Positions 1 to 9,219 of a DNA stretch of 64,000 nt are shown here, one piece after another. The stretch is from an uncultured Atopobium sp. (GTDB lineage Bacteria; Actinomycetota; Coriobacteriia; Coriobacteriales; Atopobiaceae). Location of the stretch: the NCBI GenBank assembly GCA_947090525.1, contig CAMUON010000002.1, positions 169,148 through 233,147 on the forward strand, read 5' to 3'. Position numbers and translations under genes: made by a program. The first letter of the stretch is position 1, and each line of letters opens with the position of its first letter. The notes beneath the pieces are model-generated. The model saw only the letters and a program-made list of their open reading frames with translations. It did no database searches and was not told the DNA's origin.

Positions 1-1
1 T

Positions 2-838
2 CTTTCCAATCACCCCACCGCTCAAGCCCTTCGGCAAGCCTATACCGCAGGTACGAACCCTGATTTGGTGAGCGATTTTAGAGAAGTCGCAGGTATGGGC
101 GTTATCGCCAGATTTGAAGAAAAAGAAGTCGCAGCCGGAAACACTTCCCTCATGCAAAAACTCGGGATCGATGTCAAAGGCTGTGAAGTTATGGGCACCT
201 GCATTCACGTTGCAGAAAATGGCAACTACCTGGGACACATTGTGATTGCCGACTCGCCAAAAGACGACGCGTCGCAAACGATCATGCACCTGCACCATAT
301 CGGCATCGAGCGTGCCGTCATGCTCACTGGCGATAGAAGCGATGTAGCGAATGCCGTTTCTCACAAGCTGGGCATGGACGCTGTATTTTCCGAGCTTATG
401 CCCCAGGATAAAGTGCATATTATCGAGCAACTTATACAAAGCGAAGACCCCGGCAAAAAGCTCGCCTTTGTGGGCGATGGCATAAATGATGCACCGGTGC
501 TCATGCGCGCAGATATCGGCATCGCGATGGGAGCAATGGGCTCAGACGCAGCGATCGAAGCTGCGGATATCGTGCTCATGGACGACAAGCCTTCCGCGAT
601 TGCGTGCGCAATACATATTGCGCGCAAGACGATGAAGATCGTATGGCAAAATATCACGTTTGCGCTGGGTGTAAAGGTGGTTATCCTGGCGCTCGCGGCT
701 CTAGGCATCGCAAATATGTGGATTGCAGTCTTTGGAGATGTGGGCGTAGCGTGCCTGGCGATTGCGAATGCGATGCGCTGCCTCTATACGAGTCACCTGC
801 AAGAACACGTGCCCGGCGGCAAGCGGCACCACGATTAA
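2..838 (+). CDS. Heavy-metal P1B-type ATPase, C-terminal part (5' end outside window)
   Basis: The reading frame is open from the left edge, so this is the last ~278 residues of an integral-membrane metal-exporting ATPase. Visible first is an S-N-H-P motif (the HP locus diagnostic of P1B pumps in the nucleotide-binding domain), then MLTGDR, then the hinge GDGINDAPVL followed by the usual ADIGIAMG and AADIVLM stretch. Two hydrophobic segments near the C-terminus (around bases 655-775) are the final membrane helices. The phosphorylation DKTG site and the CPC/metal-selecting helices lie upstream and cannot be seen, so the ion (Zn/Cd/Pb or Cu) cannot be assigned. It converges with the minus-strand nucleoside hydrolase. 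Confidence 0.93.
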   Translation, partial: LSNHPTAQALRQAYTAGTNPDLVSDFREVAGMGVIARFEEKEVAAGNTSLMQKLGIDVKGCEVMGTCIHVAENGNYLGHIVIADSPKDDASQTIMHLHHIGIERAVMLTGDRSDVANAVSHKLGMDAVFSELMPQDKVHIIEQLIQSEDPGKKLAFVGDGINDAPVLMRADIGIAMGAMGSDAAIEAADIVLMDDKPSAIACAIHIARKTMKIVWQNITFALGVKVVILALAALGIANMWIAVFGDVGVACLAIANAMRCLYTSHLQEHVPGGKRHHD

Positions 839-969
839 AGTCGTGGGCGTGCGCGGGGCTGCGGGTGCGGGCGCACGAAGTGCGCGGGCGCTGCGGGTGC
901 GTAACTTCGCCGCAAATTGCTGTCGCGCCCTTTCGCCACGTGCCCCTATCACACAGCTCTCACGCGCCC

Positions 970-1986
970 CTATGACATGCGCAAACTATCGATAAACCAG
1001 GTATTAAATTCATCCACGTCCACATCTACACAGACGCGCACGTGCGAAGGCGTTTTAGGCGCTTCTCCTTCGTCGAGCACACGCGCGGGCGAGCTGGGCG
1101 CTTCCTCTTCATCCAGCAAGTGAAACGACGTAGCACCGCGCGTAAATGTGCCGTTTAGCTCCACATCTACAGAGGCGGGACGGAAGGTATACATGTCCGG
1201 GCGCAGCACGCTCGCGATCACGTGAAGATCGTATATAGGAAGCGTGGCGCGGGCGTAATTTTTGTGATACTCCTGCAACAGCGCATGAAGCATGGCGCTG
1301 ACCTCGTTAAACTGCTCCATTTTGTTAAAAAATAGCGGCTTCAAATACCCTTTGTTTCCAATTTCCAACGGCACGATATCGATTGCGACGCCCGATGAAA
1401 AGACGATGTGCGCGGCTTCCGGATCGCACGCGATATTGAATTCGGCGTAGGGAGTGCGATTGCCGGCGCCAAGCGCTGCTCCCATGCAGACAATGCGCGA
1501 AATCTTGGGCATGAGCTCGGGATATGCGCGCATGAGGAGCGCGATATTGGTAAGCGGGCCGAGCGTACACACGGTCACAGGGGCCGGCGCTTCGTCGAAC
1601 ACTTCGCGCAAGGCTTCGATGGCGCCACAAGGCAGAAGCGACGGCACGATATCTTCCTGATATGCAGAAAAATCAAAGCCATCCAAACCGCTTTTGCCGT
1701 GAATGAAACTTGCATCTTCGTAGGGTTCGATGAGCGGCTGGTGTGCACCTTGCGCGAGCGGCACGAGACGCGTTTGGGCAATTTTATGCATAAAATTGAT
1801 GAGTTTCGAGGCATTTTCTGTCGTTTTATCCACATTGACGTTGCCCACAACCGTGGTGACGAGGAGCGGATAAAGCGCAGGCGACAGGAGCGCAGAGACG
1901 AGCGCACAGGCATCGTCGATGCCTGGATCGGTGTCGATCACCAGAGGCAACTTGTTTTGAGGAAAATACGGGATCAAGGTGCTCAT
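970..1986 (-). CDS. Inosine-uridine-preferring type nucleoside hydrolase
   Basis: Cytosolic enzyme of the IU-nucleoside hydrolase family, which splits ribonucleosides into base and ribose for purine/pyrimidine salvage. The N-terminal DTDPGIDDA calcium/ribose-binding signature is at residues ~17-25; later come VVGNV, CTLGPLTNIAL, the family-typical EFNIACDPEAA, and a C-terminal IYDLHVIA region in the place of the HD motif. The predicted length of 338 residues fits the family (310-340). An upstream in-frame ATG exists at 2061, but the ATG at 1986 is preceded by a perfect GGAGG (1992-1996) and lies 27 bases below a sigma-70 promoter, so it was chosen. Substrate preference cannot be read from sequence. 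Confidence 0.92.
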   Translation of the reverse strand: MSTLIPYFPQNKLPLVIDTDPGIDDACALVSALLSPALYPLLVTTVVGNVNVDKTTENASKLINFMHKIAQTRLVPLAQGAHQPLIEPYEDASFIHGKSGLDGFDFSAYQEDIVPSLLPCGAIEALREVFDEAPAPVTVCTLGPLTNIALLMRAYPELMPKISRIVCMGAALGAGNRTPYAEFNIACDPEAAHIVFSSGVAIDIVPLEIGNKGYLKPLFFNKMEQFNEVSAMLHALLQEYHKNYARATLPIYDLHVIASVLRPDMYTFRPASVDVELNGTFTRGATSFHLLDEEEAPSSPARVLDEGEAPKTPSHVRVCVDVDVDEFNTWFIDSLRMS

Positions 1987-2019
1987 AGAAACCTCCAAGA
2001 CGATACGTTGGATGCTTCT

Positions 2020-2048
2020 ATTATAGATCCACGGGAGATACGAGGCAA
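2020..2048 (-). promoter_or_regulatory. Sigma-70 type promoter of the nucleoside hydrolase gene
   Basis: On the minus strand a TTGCCT -35 box (2043-2048) is followed after exactly 17 bases by a perfect TATAAT -10 box (2020-2025). Transcription would begin near 2013 and leave a ~27-base leader carrying the GGAGG site. The -35 region is duplicated 36 bases upstream as part of a 20-bp direct repeat. Confidence 0.75.
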
Positions 2049-2089
2049 AATGGGGGTGCACGACAAAGAGGAGATACGAGGCAAAATGG
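2034..2089. repeat. 20-bp direct repeat between the nucleoside hydrolase promoter and tRNA-Thr
   Basis: GGAGATACGAGGCAAAATGG occurs perfectly at 2034-2053 and 2070-2089, a 36-bp period. The downstream copy supplies the -35 box of the hydrolase promoter; the other copy abuts the encoded CCA end of tRNA-Thr, overlapping it by three bases. Confidence 0.85.
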
Positions 2090-2162
2090 AGCCAGCTACC
2101 AGACTTGAACTGGTGACCCCCGCTTTACGAGAGCGGTGCTCTACCAACTGAGCTAAGCTGGC
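2087..2162 (-). tRNA. tRNA-Thr (anticodon CGT)
   Basis: A complete 76-base cloverleaf including an encoded CCA end. The acceptor stem GCCAGCT pairs with AGCTGGC, the D arm is GCTC...GAGC, the anticodon arm is CCGCT-CTCGTAA-AGCGG with anticodon CGT reading ACG, and the T arm is ACCAG-TTCAAGT-CTGGT. Confidence 0.97.
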
Positions 2163-2343
2163 ACGTGTACGTGCGAATGTGCGCGAATTCGGGCAAGCGT
2201 TGCGGTATACGCGATGTGCAGCAAAACGCGCTTGCGTTACTAACTATTACAAAAAGGCGCGGATAATGCAAGTCTCAAAGCGTCTGCTCATACTTTAACC
2301 ATGATATGAAAAGCGCAGGCGTGCAGGGGCAGGTGACGCGGAC

Positions 2344-2374
2344 AAAAAACACCCGCTCGTGGTGAGCGGGTGTT
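2344..2374 (-). terminator. Intrinsic terminator of the giant surface-protein gene
   Basis: A perfect 11-bp stem (2348-2358 with 2364-2374) with a five-base loop, followed on the minus strand by a run of T (complement of 2344-2349). It sits 68 bases beyond the adhesin stop codon. Confidence 0.93.
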
Positions 2375-2441
2375 TGCAGTTCTATATGTGCGCAGCCAAA
2401 GTAAAAATCGCTGTGCGGAAACGTGCCAGCTGCGAGCGCGA

Positions 2442-5400
2442 CTACCTGCGGTTACGCTTGCGCTTAAGGCCTGCCACGATAAAGCCAAATGCAGAACCAA
2501 GCATGGTCGCGATCGCAAAGCCGTTCGTGGGGTCAGATGTTTGCGCGAGGTGCTTTGGCGCGTGCGCACTCGCTACGCGCGCAGAGCTCTCGCTTGCAGG
2601 CGCGACAAGGCTGTCTTCAGGCTCGGACACAGCAGGAGCGGGTGCAGGAGCAGGAGCTGGTGCAGGCTCTCCTGGCTTTTGCTCAGGCTGGGGGTTCGTT
2701 GTGCTCCAACCATCCAGCGGGAAGTAATTTATCCAACGATAGCTTTCGTTTATGGCTTTCTTTGCTGCTTGAAGCTCAGCAAGAGCAGCGTCTAGCTCTT
2801 TTTGGGTAGGACCATCCGTTACACCTGGCTTTGGCTTGCCGGTTGCACGGTCGAACTTAGCGAGCATCTCCTTAGCCTTCGCAAGAGCGTCCTCATAGCG
2901 TTTGACCTTAGCGTTTTTGGCAGGTTTACCATCCTTATCGTAGCCATGATCGTTGAGCGCGCGCATGTAAGCACCCGAGTCTTCGAAGAGGTCAGGCCTC
3001 TTGTCGTCGTCGCCATCCTTTGACTTGTCAACTTCGTCATACAGATCTTTCGGGCTGGTGACGTAATTGGCACGGATCTTGTCCTTGATGTCTTGCAGCC
3101 TCTTCCGCGCAGCCTCTACATCGCCTTGCGAAGGCAGTTGATCCTTCGGCACGTCAATGTCCTTGGCCGGATCATTGGGATCTGTCATCTTGCCCGTGTT
3201 CCTCTTGATGAGTTCTTTCGCGCTGGCAAGAGCTTGCTCGTATTCTATGAGGTCATCAGGCTTCTTGTCGCCATCAATCTTTGCTTTAAGATTTGCAAAC
3301 TCAGGCGTGTTCTCAAAGCTTGGATCCTTGACTTTGCCATGCTCATCCTTATCGTCAACTTCATTTTGAAGAGCAGTGGTATCTGTCTTGAAGGCATCAA
3401 CGAGGGCTTGCTTCGCTTTCTTCAAAGCTTCAAGAGCCTTGTCAACGTCATCTTGCGATGGACGATCTTCTGGCTTCGCGTTTGGATCGGGGTTCTTAAC
3501 CTTCTCGATAAGCGCGTTTGCTTTAGCAAGCTTGTCAGCGTAAGCGTTAAGCTTGTCCGTTGCATCAGTGTCGCCAGCATCCTTCTTCGCAAGCGCGTTC
3601 TTGTACGCAACAGACGCCTCAAACGGAGGAACAACTGGCCTGCCATCTTGATCTTTATCGCCTACTTCACGTTCAAGCTTAATTGCATCAGTCTTGTACT
3701 CCTTAGCAATCTTCTCTTGAGCGTCTTGCAGTTGTTTAAGCAGAGCGTTTACTTGCTTTTGAGTTGCTTTTTTCTTCCAATCTTCGTCATTAAGTTTTTC
3801 GGCAACTTTCTTCAGAACATTGTCAAAGCCCGTATCTTTGCCATCTTCACCTAGTGCTTGCGTGGCACCTTGGTCACCAGCAGTCTTCTTGGCAGTAGCG
3901 TTTTTGTATTCAGGAGTCTTCTTAAATACATCTTCTGCGTATTCCTTGGCTTGCTTAAGCTTATCAACGTCTGTTTTATAGCCGTCGGTAATAGCTTGCT
4001 TAGCCTGCTTCAAGGCCTCAAGTGCATCGTTAATCTGCTTTTGAGTTGGATGAGAACTGTTCTTCGCAGCTGGATCTAAAGGATTAGCAGCCTGTACAAG
4101 TTCGCGAGCCTTCTTGAGAGCTTCCTTGTAAGCCTTAACATCCGCATTGTCGTTGGTGCCATCCTTCTTCGCGTTAGCGTTCTTGAACTCGGGGGTATTC
4201 TCGAATTCGTCTCCAGTAGCAGCGGGAGCATGCTCAGGAGTAGACTTTTTAATTTCGTTCTCAAGATCAGTAGTAACGGTCTTGTAGTTGTCCTCAAGCT
4301 TTTTGCGAGCTTCATCAAGCGTCTTCAGGGCGTCGTTGATTTCTTTTTGCGTTGGCTTTGCGTCTTGTGGCGTATCTTTATCGTCATGCTTCTTCAAAAG
4401 CTCCTGAGCTTTGGTCAAAGCTTCGTCATACGCCTTTTTGTCTGCGACGGCCTGCTTGTTCTTGGTCTCATCAGGCTTACCATCGGCGGTTAGGAAGTGA
4501 GGATCAGACGCGTTGCGGTATGCGTCAGAAGTAAGCGTCCCTTCTTTTGCTGCAGGAACTTCTTCCTTTGTGCCGTGCTTTTCGACACTCTCCTTGAGCT
4601 TGGTGGTATCGGTGTTGTACTTGTCAAGCTCTGTGCGAGCCGTGTCAAGAGCAGCCTTGGCGTCGTCAATGTCCTTCTGTGTAGCGTTAGGATCGTTTAG
4701 CTTTTCTTTGGCTTTGTTAAGAGCTAGACCATAGGCATCTGCAGCCGCTTTAGCAGCAGTGTTCTTGGCGTCATCTGCTCCCGAGCCATCAGCTTTTTGG
4801 TAATTTGGCAATGAGGCGTTCTTAAACGCAGGGCTTGGATGCGTGGTTGCGTCCTCGTTAATCGACTTAATCAGCTCGTCGGTCTTAGTCGCAAACCTAT
4901 CCAGCGCCTTCGCAGCGTCGTTCATTTCCTGAAGGATACTGTCAACATCTCTGTTCAGTGGCTCGCCGTTTTTGTGCGCCTGAATATCTTTCAGGTAGTC
5001 CTTATCGTTAAGGTCGCCATCTTTCTTCGGGATATTGCTATCAGGAATATCCTGACCATTTGCCTTATCCTTCGGGAGCTTGTTCGTGATCGCATTGTGT
5101 AGTTTCTCTGCTGCCTTCTTATACGCTTCCATAGCCTTTTTAGCAGCTTCTACCTCAGCTTTTTCTTCTTCACTTGGGTTTTGCTTTTCGGCAAGTGCCT
5201 TCAAATTCTTGTAGGCTGGGCTGTTCTTGATGGCAATATCGTTAAACACAGCCGCCGAAAGTCTGCTGGTGTCGGTTGCGTAGGTGTCGATAATCTTGCG
5301 TGCTTCAATAAGCTGATTTTTAACCGCGTCAACGTCTGCTTGCTTTATTGTGCTACCAGGCTTCTTTAATTGTTCCATCAAATCTTTTGCAGCATGATAA

Positions 5401-8400
5401 GCGTCGTTATAGGCTTTGAAGTCTTTGGCAGCTTGAGAATTTTTGCCCTCAGCTTGCGCTTTATCAAAGGCATTGAAGTAGGCTGGCATCAAATAACCAC
5501 TGAAGTTGTCTGCAATAGCTTCAGCCAAATCAGTTGCCTTTGTTTGATACTTATCAGCATGAAGTGCCTCTTCTGCTTTTTCAAGAGCAGCCTTGGCGTC
5601 ATCAACGTCTTTCTTGGTGGCTTTGTCGTTTGCGAGAACTTCTTTAGCTTTTGCGAGTGCCTTATCGTAGTCCTCAACAGCCTTTTTAGCAGCGGGATCA
5701 ATGTCTTTCTTAGCGGCTGCGTTCTTGTAGAACACACTCTGCTTCGACTCATCACCTGGCTTCGGATTATCGAAGCTCTTTTGCACAGCAGCATCCAAAG
5801 GAGCCTTGTCGGTTGCGTTAGCATCAAGCGCCTTCTTAGCAGCTTCAAGAGCCGTAATCGCCTCGTTTACTTCCTTTTGAGAAGCGTTTGGATCTTTGGA
5901 GACCTTGTCTGCCTGCGCCACAGCGTCGTCATATGCTTTGCGCTCTGTCTCGCTCGAGTTCTGGTAGGTTGGGTCGGCGGTCTTGAGTTTATCGTCGCCT
6001 GTCTTATTAGCATCGCCCGTGTTTACCTTACCATGCTGAGCAATCGCTGCACTCAACTCATCCTTGTTGGTGGTGAAGTCGTTAAGCTTTGCGCGTGCAG
6101 CATCAAGCTTAGCCTTGGCGTCGTCAACGGCCTTTTGTGTGGCGTTAGCGTCGTCCCTTGCAGCCTCAGCAGCTTGAAGTGCTTCATCATAAGCTTTCTT
6201 AGCTTCTTTAGCAGCCTTATTCTTAGCGTCATCAGCTTTGCCATCAGCTGTCTTAAAGTCAGGATCGCTTACGTTCTTGAACTGATTCGTTGCTTGCGTG
6301 CCAGTTGGCGCTTGACCTTCCTCAGCCTTGCCATTCTCGTCAATCGAGGCCTTTAGCTTTTCCTTGTCAGTATCAGGACCATCAAGCTCGGCACGCGCCT
6401 TGTTAAGGTTAATCGTCGCGTTATCAATGCGCGCCTTAAGCGCTTCAGACAGCTTGGAATCTTCTGTATTACCAGCAGCCTCAAGAGCAGCATTAGCTTC
6501 CTTCAACGCCTCGTCATACGCATTCTTCTTATCATCAGACGCATTGTAGTACTTGGACTCGGTTGGAGTCTTCTTGTCAGCAGCAAGCTTGTGCTCACCA
6601 ATCGAATCCTTAAGATCCTTCGTCTTATGATTAGTCTGAGGAACAAAGATAATGTTGATAGCTTTTGCGGTATTGCCTGGATTGCGAGCTTGTTCCAGAT
6701 ACACATCCTTATAGTATGTCATTGCATACGGCTGAACAAACAAGCGCGCCTTGTAAATCTTATCCTTCTTACCAGCTACTGTTACAGAGCCAGCTTCGGG
6801 ATCCCACGAATACGATCCAGCAATCGACTGATTGTCACCGAGTTTTTCGTCGGAATGGCTCACCTTTTGGTTGCCTATCCAGTATGCACCGCTCATGTTG
6901 CCCAGCGAAAGCTCGCCCGTTGGTTCGTCATCTTTAAGCGCATAGTGCATGTGCGACTTGCGAGGCTTGCCATTTGAATCTTCATGCTCAAGCGTTTCGC
7001 CGCCCGTAAGGTCGCGCAAACCAGCCTGCTGATCTTTCGGCGTAGCTTTCAAAAGATTAATAATATCGTCAGTTTTAAGCTCTTTAGCGGCCGTTGGATC
7101 GTAACGGTAGATGATAGTCGTATGATTGTTCTCGTCACTCCAAGATAGTCCTTCGTCAGAGTCGCGACCGTCAAGCTTATTCTTAGTCTTGTCCCACGAG
7201 ACGTTGTAGTCTTTGCGGATATCCACCAAACGTGTGAGCTTGCCAGTCTTTACGTCAGAAGTAAACTCGGCATAGGCTTTATCGGTTTTAATCTTAACGG
7301 TAATTGTGTTTTCCTGCATACCGTTTGAAATACCCTGATTGCCATGCCCTGAGGTAACAGTATCGCCTGTAATATATTCAAGCGAAATCTGATCGGTGCT
7401 GGTAAGACCAAGTTCTTTGTTATCTTTGTTTGCGTCGATAATCGACTGCTTAATGCGTGCAAGCTCGGCTTTTGAATATCCAAGGGGATTATAGATAACG
7501 GTTGCTTTGTCGTTTGTAGGAACGGTAATCTGATCTTCTTTAAGCTTCTTCAGCACGAGGTCTTTGAGGGCAATCTTGGGCATTTTGTCCGCGTCCACGC
7601 CGTCGAAGTTAATGGTGACTGTGCCGTCAGAGCCAATGGTCACCTTATCCTGAGCAACGTGGTTAAGATTAGCCAGCTTCTTTGCGATCTCTTTCTTTAC
7701 ATCCTCGGAAATGCTATTCGTGTCATCCACAATCGGCTTATCGATACGCGTATCGTAGCGCGCAACCGTAAGCGCGAGCGCCTCGGACTTGTAGCCGAGG
7801 TCGGAGATGAGGTAGGTCTTAAGATTTGTAACACCGGTTTTATAGGTTTTTGGTTCGTCTGGTTTCGATGTTACCGTATTAATTGTACCTACTTGATTAA
7901 TGTCATACGCCTGCGGATCGTTAATAATCACTTTTTTGTAAGGGTCATCTGGCGTCTGAACAAATGCACCGCCTTCTCCAGTGCGCGCGCCCACGCCAAA
8001 CGACTTACTTGCAGCAGCAATCTGGTCGCGAACCGACAACGGATTCGACTTCTTATCCTTAGCCTCGGTAGGAGCATCAAGGGCTGCTTTCAGCTTTTCC
8101 TTGATCTGTTTATCCGTAAGCTCCTCGTTATATTTAAGGACTATCGAGCCTGCCGTCTTAGGCGGAACAAGTGTTGCTGCACGCACAATATTCGTCTTGT
8201 ACAGCAGGACTTCTTTACCTTCCTTGTTTGTACCGTATACATAGATGCAACGGTTGGCAGCATAGCTTTGCGCGCCGTGAAGGTTTCCATCTCTATAAAG
8301 CTTGCTCATAGTAAGAGTAGCCGTACCATCATTGGTATTCACATTAAAATCGTATATACCAGAGTATGACTTGTGCGCTTGTGGATCAGCAGAATAATAC

Positions 8401-8675
8401 TCAAGAAATTTTTTGGATTTATCGTTATCAAGGGAATTACCATCAGACGGGAAAATTGCCACCTTTGTAATGGTGCTACCGTCAGAAGGTTTTGCAAACT
8501 TAAATTTAACGGATTGATTTTGTCCGCTTTCAATGTAAACATTGTCAGACTTGCCCCACGCGTACATGTTGGGAACGGAGTCTTTTTGGTCTTGTGAGAT
8601 GTTTATTTCGCTTTTAACTTCTGGCTGATCGGCGGCAGCGGGAGTAGCGCTTCTATCAGCGCCCTGTACTGGCAT
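2442..8675 (-). CDS. Giant FIVAR-repeat cell-wall surface protein, body (frame-separated from its signal peptide)
   Basis: The body of a surface protein of about 2077 residues counted from an internal ATG; the same frame stays open upstream to the poly-G run at 8746-8753, and no ribosome site precedes the internal ATG. Roughly residues 1-680 form a mixed, unassigned N-terminal region. About thirteen degenerate repeats of ~85-110 residues (bases ~6625-2740) follow, each with a Y-K-N-A element, a Y-x-x-A-L-x-x-A-K helix and a T-Q-K-x-[IV]-[DN]-D-A-L helix, typical of FIVAR domains in Gram-positive adhesins. A Pro/Ala spacer precedes a C-terminal sorting signal: LAQTSD, a hydrophobic helix, and the tail KRKRNRR. 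LAQTS departs from LPXTG. The product is probably sortase-anchored, but only if the frame is restored to the upstream signal peptide. Confidence 0.85.
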   Translation of the reverse strand: MPVQGADRSATPAAADQPEVKSEINISQDQKDSVPNMYAWGKSDNVYIESGQNQSVKFKFAKPSDGSTITKVAIFPSDGNSLDNDKSKKFLEYYSADPQAHKSYSGIYDFNVNTNDGTATLTMSKLYRDGNLHGAQSYAANRCIYVYGTNKEGKEVLLYKTNIVRAATLVPPKTAGSIVLKYNEELTDKQIKEKLKAALDAPTEAKDKKSNPLSVRDQIAAASKSFGVGARTGEGGAFVQTPDDPYKKVIINDPQAYDINQVGTINTVTSKPDEPKTYKTGVTNLKTYLISDLGYKSEALALTVARYDTRIDKPIVDDTNSISEDVKKEIAKKLANLNHVAQDKVTIGSDGTVTINFDGVDADKMPKIALKDLVLKKLKEDQITVPTNDKATVIYNPLGYSKAELARIKQSIIDANKDNKELGLTSTDQISLEYITGDTVTSGHGNQGISNGMQENTITVKIKTDKAYAEFTSDVKTGKLTRLVDIRKDYNVSWDKTKNKLDGRDSDEGLSWSDENNHTTIIYRYDPTAAKELKTDDIINLLKATPKDQQAGLRDLTGGETLEHEDSNGKPRKSHMHYALKDDEPTGELSLGNMSGAYWIGNQKVSHSDEKLGDNQSIAGSYSWDPEAGSVTVAGKKDKIYKARLFVQPYAMTYYKDVYLEQARNPGNTAKAINIIFVPQTNHKTKDLKDSIGEHKLAADKKTPTESKYYNASDDKKNAYDEALKEANAALEAAGNTEDSKLSEALKARIDNATINLNKARAELDGPDTDKEKLKASIDENGKAEEGQAPTGTQATNQFKNVSDPDFKTADGKADDAKNKAAKEAKKAYDEALQAAEAARDDANATQKAVDDAKAKLDAARAKLNDFTTNKDELSAAIAQHGKVNTGDANKTGDDKLKTADPTYQNSSETERKAYDDAVAQADKVSKDPNASQKEVNEAITALEAAKKALDANATDKAPLDAAVQKSFDNPKPGDESKQSVFYKNAAAKKDIDPAAKKAVEDYDKALAKAKEVLANDKATKKDVDDAKAALEKAEEALHADKYQTKATDLAEAIADNFSGYLMPAYFNAFDKAQAEGKNSQAAKDFKAYNDAYHAAKDLMEQLKKPGSTIKQADVDAVKNQLIEARKIIDTYATDTSRLSAAVFNDIAIKNSPAYKNLKALAEKQNPSEEEKAEVEAAKKAMEAYKKAAEKLHNAITNKLPKDKANGQDIPDSNIPKKDGDLNDKDYLKDIQAHKNGEPLNRDVDSILQEMNDAAKALDRFATKTDELIKSINEDATTHPSPAFKNASLPNYQKADGSGADDAKNTAAKAAADAYGLALNKAKEKLNDPNATQKDIDDAKAALDTARTELDKYNTDTTKLKESVEKHGTKEEVPAAKEGTLTSDAYRNASDPHFLTADGKPDETKNKQAVADKKAYDEALTKAQELLKKHDDKDTPQDAKPTQKEINDALKTLDEARKKLEDNYKTVTTDLENEIKKSTPEHAPAATGDEFENTPEFKNANAKKDGTNDNADVKAYKEALKKARELVQAANPLDPAAKNSSHPTQKQINDALEALKQAKQAITDGYKTDVDKLKQAKEYAEDVFKKTPEYKNATAKKTAGDQGATQALGEDGKDTGFDNVLKKVAEKLNDEDWKKKATQKQVNALLKQLQDAQEKIAKEYKTDAIKLEREVGDKDQDGRPVVPPFEASVAYKNALAKKDAGDTDATDKLNAYADKLAKANALIEKVKNPDPNAKPEDRPSQDDVDKALEALKKAKQALVDAFKTDTTALQNEVDDKDEHGKVKDPSFENTPEFANLKAKIDGDKKPDDLIEYEQALASAKELIKRNTGKMTDPNDPAKDIDVPKDQLPSQGDVEAARKRLQDIKDKIRANYVTSPKDLYDEVDKSKDGDDDKRPDLFEDSGAYMRALNDHGYDKDGKPAKNAKVKRYEDALAKAKEMLAKFDRATGKPKPGVTDGPTQKELDAALAELQAAKKAINESYRWINYFPLDGWSTTNPQPEQKPGEPAPAPAPAPAPAVSEPEDSLVAPASESSARVASAHAPKHLAQTSDPTNGFAIATMLGSAFGFIVAGLKRKRNRR

Positions 8676-8719
8676 AGAGGCAGCAGCTGCACTTGGCTGC
8701 GCGGGCGCTTGCGATTGAT

Positions 8720-9034
8720 TTAGCTGATTTGTGCTACCTGGAGTACCCCCCCCTGCTGCTTATTTGCGGAAGTTGCGGGAGTCGCGGGGGTTGCGGAAGC
8801 TGACGCAGGGGATTTGGGAGTTTTTTGATCATTCTTATTCGCAGTAATAACAGTAGTTTCCTGCGGTTTTGTCGGAGTTGTTTCTTGTGCAAGAGCAGGC
8901 GTTACGCTCAGAGCAAGCGAAGCGCCTACAACCGCAGTAGCTGCACTTGCAGAAAGCTTAGAAAATGGATGACGCGCCGAAGAGGATGCGAGTATGGTGT
9001 TTTTGCTGTGTTTAGCATGTTTTTTGCGAGCCAT
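8720..9034 (-). CDS. Signal-peptide exon-like fragment of the giant surface protein (ends at frameshift)
   Basis: It starts at ATG 9034, behind an AAAGGAAG ribosome site (9041-9047), and encodes a Lys-rich N-region, a long hydrophobic core and an A-L-A cleavage site before QETT, then a Ser/Ala/Pro/Thr linker. The frame runs into the G run at 8746-8753 and stops at 8720, nine codons later. One extra G (nine instead of eight), or loss of two, would join it in frame to the body, reading G-T-P-G-S-T after the run. As written the cell would make only a ~104-residue secreted peptide. An in-frame ATG also exists at 9109 without a good ribosome site. Confidence 0.85.
   Translation of the reverse strand: MARKKHAKHSKNTILASSSARHPFSKLSASAATAVVGASLALSVTPALAQETTPTKPQETTVITANKNDQKTPKSPASASATPATPATSANKQQGGVLQVAQIS
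8746..8753 (-). repeat. Run of eight G (minus strand) separating signal peptide and adhesin frames
   Basis: Eight consecutive C on the plus strand, G on the coding strand, lie exactly where the two reading frames of the surface-protein gene part. G8 gives a premature stop; G9 gives a single open frame of about 2200 codons. This is the usual make-up of a slipped-strand phase-variation tract, but it is also where a sequencing indel is most likely. Confidence 0.8.
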
Positions 9035-9116
9035 AAAACTTCCTTTCGCCTGAGATATACGTGCACAGTTGGTTAGCAAAATTTTTAGCTTATTTTTAGC
9101 TATGTACATCTATTGT

Positions 9117-9134
9117 ATACGCATATGTGCGTAT
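9117..9134. promoter_or_regulatory. Inverted repeat upstream of the surface-protein gene
   Basis: ATACGC, six spacer bases, GCGTAT. It lies ~80 bases above the adhesin start, next to a TACAAT-like -10 on the minus strand (complement of ~9111-9116), so it could be an operator over the adhesin promoter. The binding protein is unknown. Confidence 0.4.
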
Positions 9135-9219
9135 ATTGCAAGATCAGACGGATATGAAGCTACATGAGCGGGCGTTTGTTGTGGGTGAGCGGGCGCAGCT
9201 CGCGAGACATCTATACAAA

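Noticed and set aside
361..708. Minus-strand ORF opposite the P-type ATPase
   Set aside because: It lies wholly inside the ATPase coding frame and has no ribosome site; a shadow of GC-rich coding sequence.
836..855. CACGAT/GTCGTG hairpin at the ATPase stop codon as terminator
   Set aside because: The stem is short, overlaps the stop and has no T run on either strand.
2034..2162. tRNA-Thr and the adjacent direct repeat as an integration (att) site
   Set aside because: The repeat overlaps the tRNA by only three bases, no integrase is near, and no foreign block follows.
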